From Gerris lacustris (Eukaryota; Arthropoda; Insecta; Hemiptera; Gerridae), in the NCBI GenBank assembly GCA_951217055.1, contig OX578277.1, forward strand, positions 10,686,834-10,750,833: a stretch of 64,000 nucleotides of DNA. The letters run 5' to 3'. The notes under the pieces were generated by a model. The model made no database searches. It saw only the letters and a list, made by a program, of their open reading frames with translations, and was not told where the DNA came from. This document shows positions 59,061 through 64,000 of this stretch, piece by piece (the stretch's first letter is position 1; every line of letters starts with the position of its first letter). A program made the translations under genes and the position numbers.

Positions 59061-59282
59061 TGTAAAATTTAATTATTTGTTTAGTATATAATTATCGTAA
59101 AACTGTTGTATTTGAAAAAACTGCCAATTAGTGTGGCACATAGCTTCCTCGCATCCTATCACGTAGGTACTTTATTTATTTTATACTTCTACACGCCATT
59201 ATTGTTATTTACTTAATTGTTTTCCCACAAAAACACAATCTCGTATTCTGTTAATTTGGTTAAATTTGTAACTACATATAAC
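59061..59282. other. No recognised gene
   Basis: CTGCCAATTAGTGTGGCACA (59124) resembles 23664-23690 and 52748. Confidence 0.4.
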
Positions 59283-59500
59283 AAAACTGTTAAATTATGA
59301 TAATAATATAAATTTAGTCAAATCAAATTAAAGATTTAGAACCACGAATATTGAATTAAAGAAAAATAATTATTAAACTACAACAAAACTAGTAAATTAT
59401 GATAATAATATAAATTTAGTAAAATCTAATTAAAGATTTAGCACCACGAATATTGAATAAAGAAAAATAATTATTAAACCACACCAAAAATGTTAAAAAC
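59283..59500 (+). repeat. ~110-bp tandem duplication
   Basis: AAATTATGATAATAATATAA, AATTAAAGATTTAG.ACCACG and GAAAAATAATTATTAAAC occur twice about 110 bp apart. Confidence 0.92.
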
Positions 59501-60270
59501 ACGAAATTATTAAATGTAATCAAAGACTTTTTGATCACACAAAAACCTAATTTTGCTAAATTCCTAATAGACTCAAGGTTAATTTTTAATTAATAATAAA
59601 TTAAATTAAAATAATATTTAATAAATGATAAATATATTTGTCGGTTTATCAACGCACCTTTTTGTGAGATGAGATAACAAAAAACCCGAATCGGAGAAGA
59701 ATTACGGACGCGACGTACACTGAACAGAGGTTAAAACATAACTGAACTGGGACTGGAGTTTATAGGGGAAGCTAACGGAGTGGGAGTGATGTCCGCTATA
59801 CGCTATAACGAGGCAACTTGCCTTCGGGGTCACTATAGCAACTAGACGTTTGTAAACAAACGCTAACCTTTAATCTTAAAAACCGAAATAAGTGTGTCAT
59901 TTACGCATACAATCTTAAAGTGCCTACACACCTTAAGATTGACAGTGAGTCAGCCTTTCTCAGGGTGCCAACTTACTAGGGAAGTATGAAATCATCAAAA
60001 CTAGAATTTCCTAGTCAGAGCTAGTTTTGGCAAAGCACTTCAGTCAAAACTATTGACTTGACTAGTCAGAATTATAATTACCTCTATACTAATAAAAATA
60101 ACTATAGTTTTTGACTCTCGGCATGCGGAAAATACGCATGGGAATTACCGGCAAGGGAGTGGGTTGCTTTCCCATTTCACATTGTACAGATTTTCGCCAT
60201 CTATGTGCGAATTTATTTTTGGTAGTCGTCAGTTTGTGCGAAACAGTTGAAGTAGTATGTTTAAAGTGAT
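59501..60270. other. No recognised gene
   Basis: Includes a GC-richer patch (59690-59860) without ORF. Nothing resolved. Confidence 0.4.
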
Positions 60271-60274
60271 ATTT

Positions 60275-60498
60275 GTTTGCGCGGGGTTACTTCAGACAGG
60301 ACTGGATTCATCCTTATCATGTTGAAGGTAACCCAAATGAACCCTTTCCGGTGTTTTACATCAATATCAATATCAGAATACACGACAGCATGTTTTTATA
60401 ATTATTATCGAATGTCGATTAAGTCATTCGACGAGTTAGTTGAAATTTTGAGACCACACAAGACCAAAATGCAAATACACAATACACATGACCGATAA
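60275..60498 (+). pseudogene. PIF/Harbinger transposase N-terminal fragment
   Basis: One frame gives WIHPYHVEGNPNEPF (from 60303); after a frameshift near 60350 another gives EYTTACFYNYYRMSIKSFDE then LVEILRPHKTKM and a stop at about 60496. W-(V/I)-H-P...EF..L and F..Y.RMS...FDELL..(I/L).P are the conserved N-terminal features of PIF/Harbinger transposases (HARBI1-like). The catalytic DDE region is absent. So this is a truncated, frameshifted relic. The DNA at 60690-60740 ends GTGTGGACCCCCGGCCTTA, which looks like the tip of a non-autonomous derivative. Confidence 0.7.
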
Positions 60499-60802
60499 CT
60501 GTAAAGTGTGATAGCTGAGGAATGCACGTGTTTTCTCTCAAGTTGCCGTTAGAGATCGGCACCTGCATGCGGACGTCCGGTACGTATTTTCTGCAGCATG
60601 CTGTGGAGTTGCGTATTCTACGTATAGATGTGAATGCTCTAATTTAAAACAATGTCTTGTCATCTTACCGAAAATACATAGCCGACATACGCATCTGCAA
60701 TACCGCCGGAATACGCAGTGTGGACCCCCGGCCTTAAAGGTGACATTAAATGTTTGTTTAATGATGAAAATGAGATTTAAAAATGATCAAAACACTATTT
60801 TT
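60499..60802. other. Non-coding remainder of Harbinger-like relic
   Basis: Several ATACGCA/TGCGTAT words (60600-60720) and the tip-like GGACCCCCGGCCTTAAAGG; no left partner end was found. Confidence 0.4.
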
Positions 60803-62530
60803 AGGGTCTGTAGGCGTAGGCAAAACCAAGGACCCTTATATTTTCCTGCGTGTGTCTGTCCGTCCGTCCTGTCGCGTGCTCTCGCGGCTACACCTTTCGT
60901 CCGATCACTTTGAAATTTGGCATGTATGTGTCTTGTACCTACCCACGTATTTTAAAAATATAGCGACTTAAAAAAAATATTTTTCAAAAAAATTAGGGTA
61001 AAAAAACTTAAGGGTTAAAATTGTTTTATTTTTTACGACACCGTGAGGGATATCATATGAAAGGGTACGTCGAGCTGATTACAAAAATATATAATTCTTT
61101 AAATATAACTTTGATAGGGCGATCGGAGGCAAGTTTGAAGTGGGTGTGAAGCGTGTCCCCCCCCCCCTCTATATCGCTTATGTGAAGTGCAAAAAATCTG
61201 AAAAAAAACCTGAACGACCAAAAGTAAAGATACCACTTTTTTGAAATTTCGAAAAAAATATTATTTTATTTATTATAGACAAAATACGTTTTTTTTATAA
61301 TTATGGTCTTTTCGATGTATTTATATGGTTGTAGTCCGGTTCAGTGGCAAAAAATACTTACAATAAGCTATTGAATTAAGTGGAAGAGACAAAATCCGTC
61401 GTTCACAAAACCCTTTGGAATATAGACGATCGAAACGATTTAATGATTAGAAAATCTGTGGACTAAAAAATAGGTTTCGGCGATTGGACCTATCAAGTAT
61501 TTTAGAGATAAAATTTCTTAGAGAAATGTACTTATTTTTTGGAAACTACGGACGATGGACGATTGTTCATATAATTTAGAATAAAATTATAAAAGTTTCT
61601 CTTATCTTTTTCTGTATTAAGTGTATATTAGATGGTTCATACATTTTAGTATAAATGACTGTAAAACCAAAATTCCCGTCAAGTACTTACCAGCAAGTTA
61701 CTAAAAGGGTTTCTTCGGTCATAAGAATTCATAAGTACATTATTATTATTATTTTATTTTTTTTTTTTTAACAAAAATATGTAATATGTCGCTTTTCTTA
61801 CACCTAAATTATCCTTCATCGAAACATTCATCAAAAATATGTATAAAAATTCACTTTTAAGAAACGAGTAGTGAATACTATCCATTACTATCTTCGGTAG
61901 TATGCACTAATTTAGTTATTTTAGGGGTAAAATGGCCGCCATTTTGAAAAACAATATATTTTTGTAAACCAAATTTCAATACCTTTAAAATGATACCCAA
62001 CTTCGAATTTTCAAATGACAAAAATGTTGGGGCTGCCGAGTTACAGCCCCCTAAAATTTATAAAAGTTCACTTTTTTTAGACCAACTCCCGGAAATTTCA
62101 TTGGACTACAGAGATATATATATATATATGTGTGTTTTTGCCCTTTTTTAGGACCTATCCTAACGGGGTAGTGCAGGGGGGGTACATTTTGGGTTTGTCT
62201 TAATTTTTTGGGGGGTAAAATGGCCGCCATTTTGGAAATGCGATATATATTTGTAATCTACATTTCAATACCTTTGAAATGATACCCAACTTGAAAATTA
62301 GAAAAAAATATAAAATATTGCGATATATTCGCAATTAATCGCAGATCGCAGAAATTTGGAGTGTTTAAGTCCGCAATAGTTTTTCTGTTTTTGGGCAAAA
62401 AAGTTTAACTTGTATACCAAATTTCAAGTCTATAGCTTCAGAAGGTCGGGAGATATGCTCCAAGATGCGACGGACGGACGGACGAACTACCAAAAGCATA
62501 AGGGTTTCTAGGACGACCTCGAAACCCTAA
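60803..62530 (+). mobile_element. ~1.7-kb repeat, TTTTTAGGGT...ACCCTAAAAA ends
   Basis: The left part (to 61360) matches 16995-17590; the right part (62410-62530) matches 43770-43950. Short end words are complementary. An internal ~290-bp spaced duplication (GGTAAAATGGCCGCCATTTT at 61926 and 62215) is followed each time by TTTCAATACCTTT and ATGATACCCAACTT. No ORF of note. Probably non-autonomous. Confidence 0.6.
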
Positions 62531-62975
62531 AAAATAGAAACTATCAAATTCCTTTAAACTATCTTCTGCGCCCTTTGGGCGTACGGCGTACTTGTTCCTC
62601 ATAAATCTTCATCTTTCTTCACATTCCTAAAATAGTTTAATTAATGAATATAATTTAAATTAAAAAGATATTATCGTCGCAATATTATAATAAATAACAT
62701 TATATTTATAACTGAAAAAAAAGTGTTACACGCGGAAAAAAATACATGTAGAAAATAATCTACATGCAAGATGTACTTCTCTAAAGAAAGCGTTTTAAAA
62801 TTTATATATCAAGTGCCAGAGACGGAACTAGACCTGCTGAGGCCCGTGTGCAAGATTTTTTTTGAGGCCCCCCCTCCAAGATGACCAAATATTTTTGTCG
62901 CCTCATTTTTTAGGATACACATAAGATTTGTAATAAATTGCAACAAAAAACATTATTGTATGATAAAAAAAAATT
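62531..62975. other. No gene; possible hAT-like fragment
   Basis: GAGGCCCGTGTGCAAG and GAGGCCCCCCCTCC (62840-62880) resemble subterminal hAT-like text at 8.7 kb; ends not found. Confidence 0.35.
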
Positions 62976-63272
62976 AAATGGACTACATTTTAGAATATTT
63001 TAATCAAAATCGTCGGAATCGTTTTCGAGAAATACTTTTTTTTCACTTTTTTCATACTTTTTTAAAGATTAGCGCCCCCAAATTTGAAGGTAAAATTAAT
63101 TTCTCCTCGGGGAATGATTTTTCTGAGGCTCCAGGTGTCTGCACAGACAGGCGACAGAAATTGTTTAAAAACTACTTTTTTGGACCCAGGGGACCACAAA
63201 ACGTGTAAATCCATCAAAATTGACGAATTTTCGCGACATTACAATACTTTCTCTTTATATGGAAAGTAAAAA
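62976..63272 (-). repeat. ACTTTCTC family copy 8, 5' half, reverse
   Basis: AATGGACTACATTTTAGAAT, TTAGCGCCCCCAAATTTGAA, CTGCACAGAC and CAATACTTTCTCTTTATATG are reversed family landmarks. Two plus-strand ORFs here are incidental. Confidence 0.8.
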
Positions 63273-64000
63273 GAGCAAAAAAGTTACGAAAATGAGGAAA
63301 AATGTTGCTCTTAATGGTACTTTTTTACATTAGCATACCCCTATATCCCTTTATGTTAATAGTTATTTAGACAGAGGAACATTATACAGAGTTGCATATA
63401 TTCTTAGTCTAAATTACTGTTAAGACGAAGGGATATTTATTCTAATGTACCTTGGGACAAAGGAATATCACACTTGTGTTTATAATTGTGATCATATCCC
63501 TTAGTCTAATCAACTATTAAGATAAAGGAATATTAAATATAGAACTTCCCCAGAAGTCTCAATGTCTTGGGGAGACAAACACACAAACCTTTTTGACTTT
63601 TGTAGGGCAGACTATTGTTTAGAACCAAGGGGGTGCTAAAGTAAAAAAGAGCCCTTGTAATTAATACAAAAGAATGGATTTCGAGTTTATGGCTCAAAAT
63701 AAGAACTCTTTATTTTACATTTTTTTATTAGATTTTAGATCCATTATTTTAGCTGTTAGACTTGAGTTAAATACTTATATTTTGAAACTTTAATTCTTGG
63801 AGAAAAAATGCCAAAAGTAAAAAGTTCTTATTTTAAGCCATAGACTCTAACTTTAGCCTTAAAAATATGTCTTCTATTAACTTTTTCATATTTTAAGTAC
63901 TGCTGCAGAGCATTTTAGCGCTCAAAGTGCTTAGCATTTTTTCTGTAAGCGCATTTTAAGTTAACATAGAACCCAGCAAACCGCGTCTTTCTTCCTGCAG
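63273..64000. other. No gene; hairpin at 63684-63846 and link to 52.4 kb
   Basis: AGTTTATGGCTCAAAATAAG (63684) and CTTATTTTAAGCCATAGACT (63827-63846) are an inverted pair with a ~120-bp spacer. ATGTACCTTGGGACAAAGGA and ATATCACAC (63450-63475) are the complement of 52390-52425. Confidence 0.5.

Overview
This is eukaryotic, strongly AT-rich, gene-poor DNA, almost certainly from an arthropod and probably an insect. The guess rests on its repeat content: a Penelope-like retroelement, hAT, PIF/Harbinger and other TIR DNA transposons, many foldback elements, tRNA-derived SINE-like pieces and very long (TA)n tracts. A hemipteran is possible, but no host gene is present to prove it. I find no intact host gene. 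The only ORF with a recognisable domain is the 3' part of a Penelope-like element (32047-32694, GIY-YIG endonuclease). Other recognisable coding pieces are decayed: a transposase of the insect family with a D-S-C-x-G-Q-N-R-N motif (24370-25800), the N-terminus of a PIF/Harbinger transposase (60275-60498), and two copies of a fragment starting MSDL (near 1.9 kb and 40.7 kb). Most long ORFs are open by accident inside tandem repeats.

Layout. 1-14 kb: dispersed repeats, short TIR elements, a 117-bp satellite (6052-7303), a GC-rich patch of hAT-like ends (8.7-9.9 kb), a 27-bp minisatellite and a Helitron-like repeat. 14-31 kb: a 130-bp satellite (14421-15776) whose reverse-oriented sister array lies at 29417-30357; between them are foldback elements, a tRNA-like tandem repeat, a dispersed ~145-bp family, a 2.6-kb DNA transposon relic with a foldback inside its transposase, a 21-bp minisatellite, a 636-bp hAT element and a Harbinger-type MITE with clean target duplications. 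31-36 kb: alternating (TA)n tracts and insertions, namely the Penelope-like element with inverted 253-bp arms and two foldback elements ending in CAGGGTG. 36-53 kb: dispersed repeats, 41-bp and 42-bp minisatellites, a recurrent ~600-bp family and a second Penelope-type inverted repeat. 53-64 kb: three (TA)n tracts, a 109-bp satellite, a 122-bp hAT MITE, the Harbinger relic and a ~1.7-kb repeat.

The signal most worth following is a set of hammerhead-ribozyme-like motifs. One is well formed and present in both inverted arms of the Penelope-like element. One lies in a second Penelope-type inverted repeat at 51.9-52.1 kb. A weaker one recurs in almost every unit of the two 130-bp arrays. All share the CTGANGA and GAAA core blocks. 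Hammerheads are established in Penelope-like elements and in some animal satellites; finding the core in three unrelated-looking repeats in one window suggests an active or recently active population of ribozyme-bearing retroelements and satellites. Repeat homologies, TIRs and TSDs were read by eye; exact boundaries and identities would need alignment.
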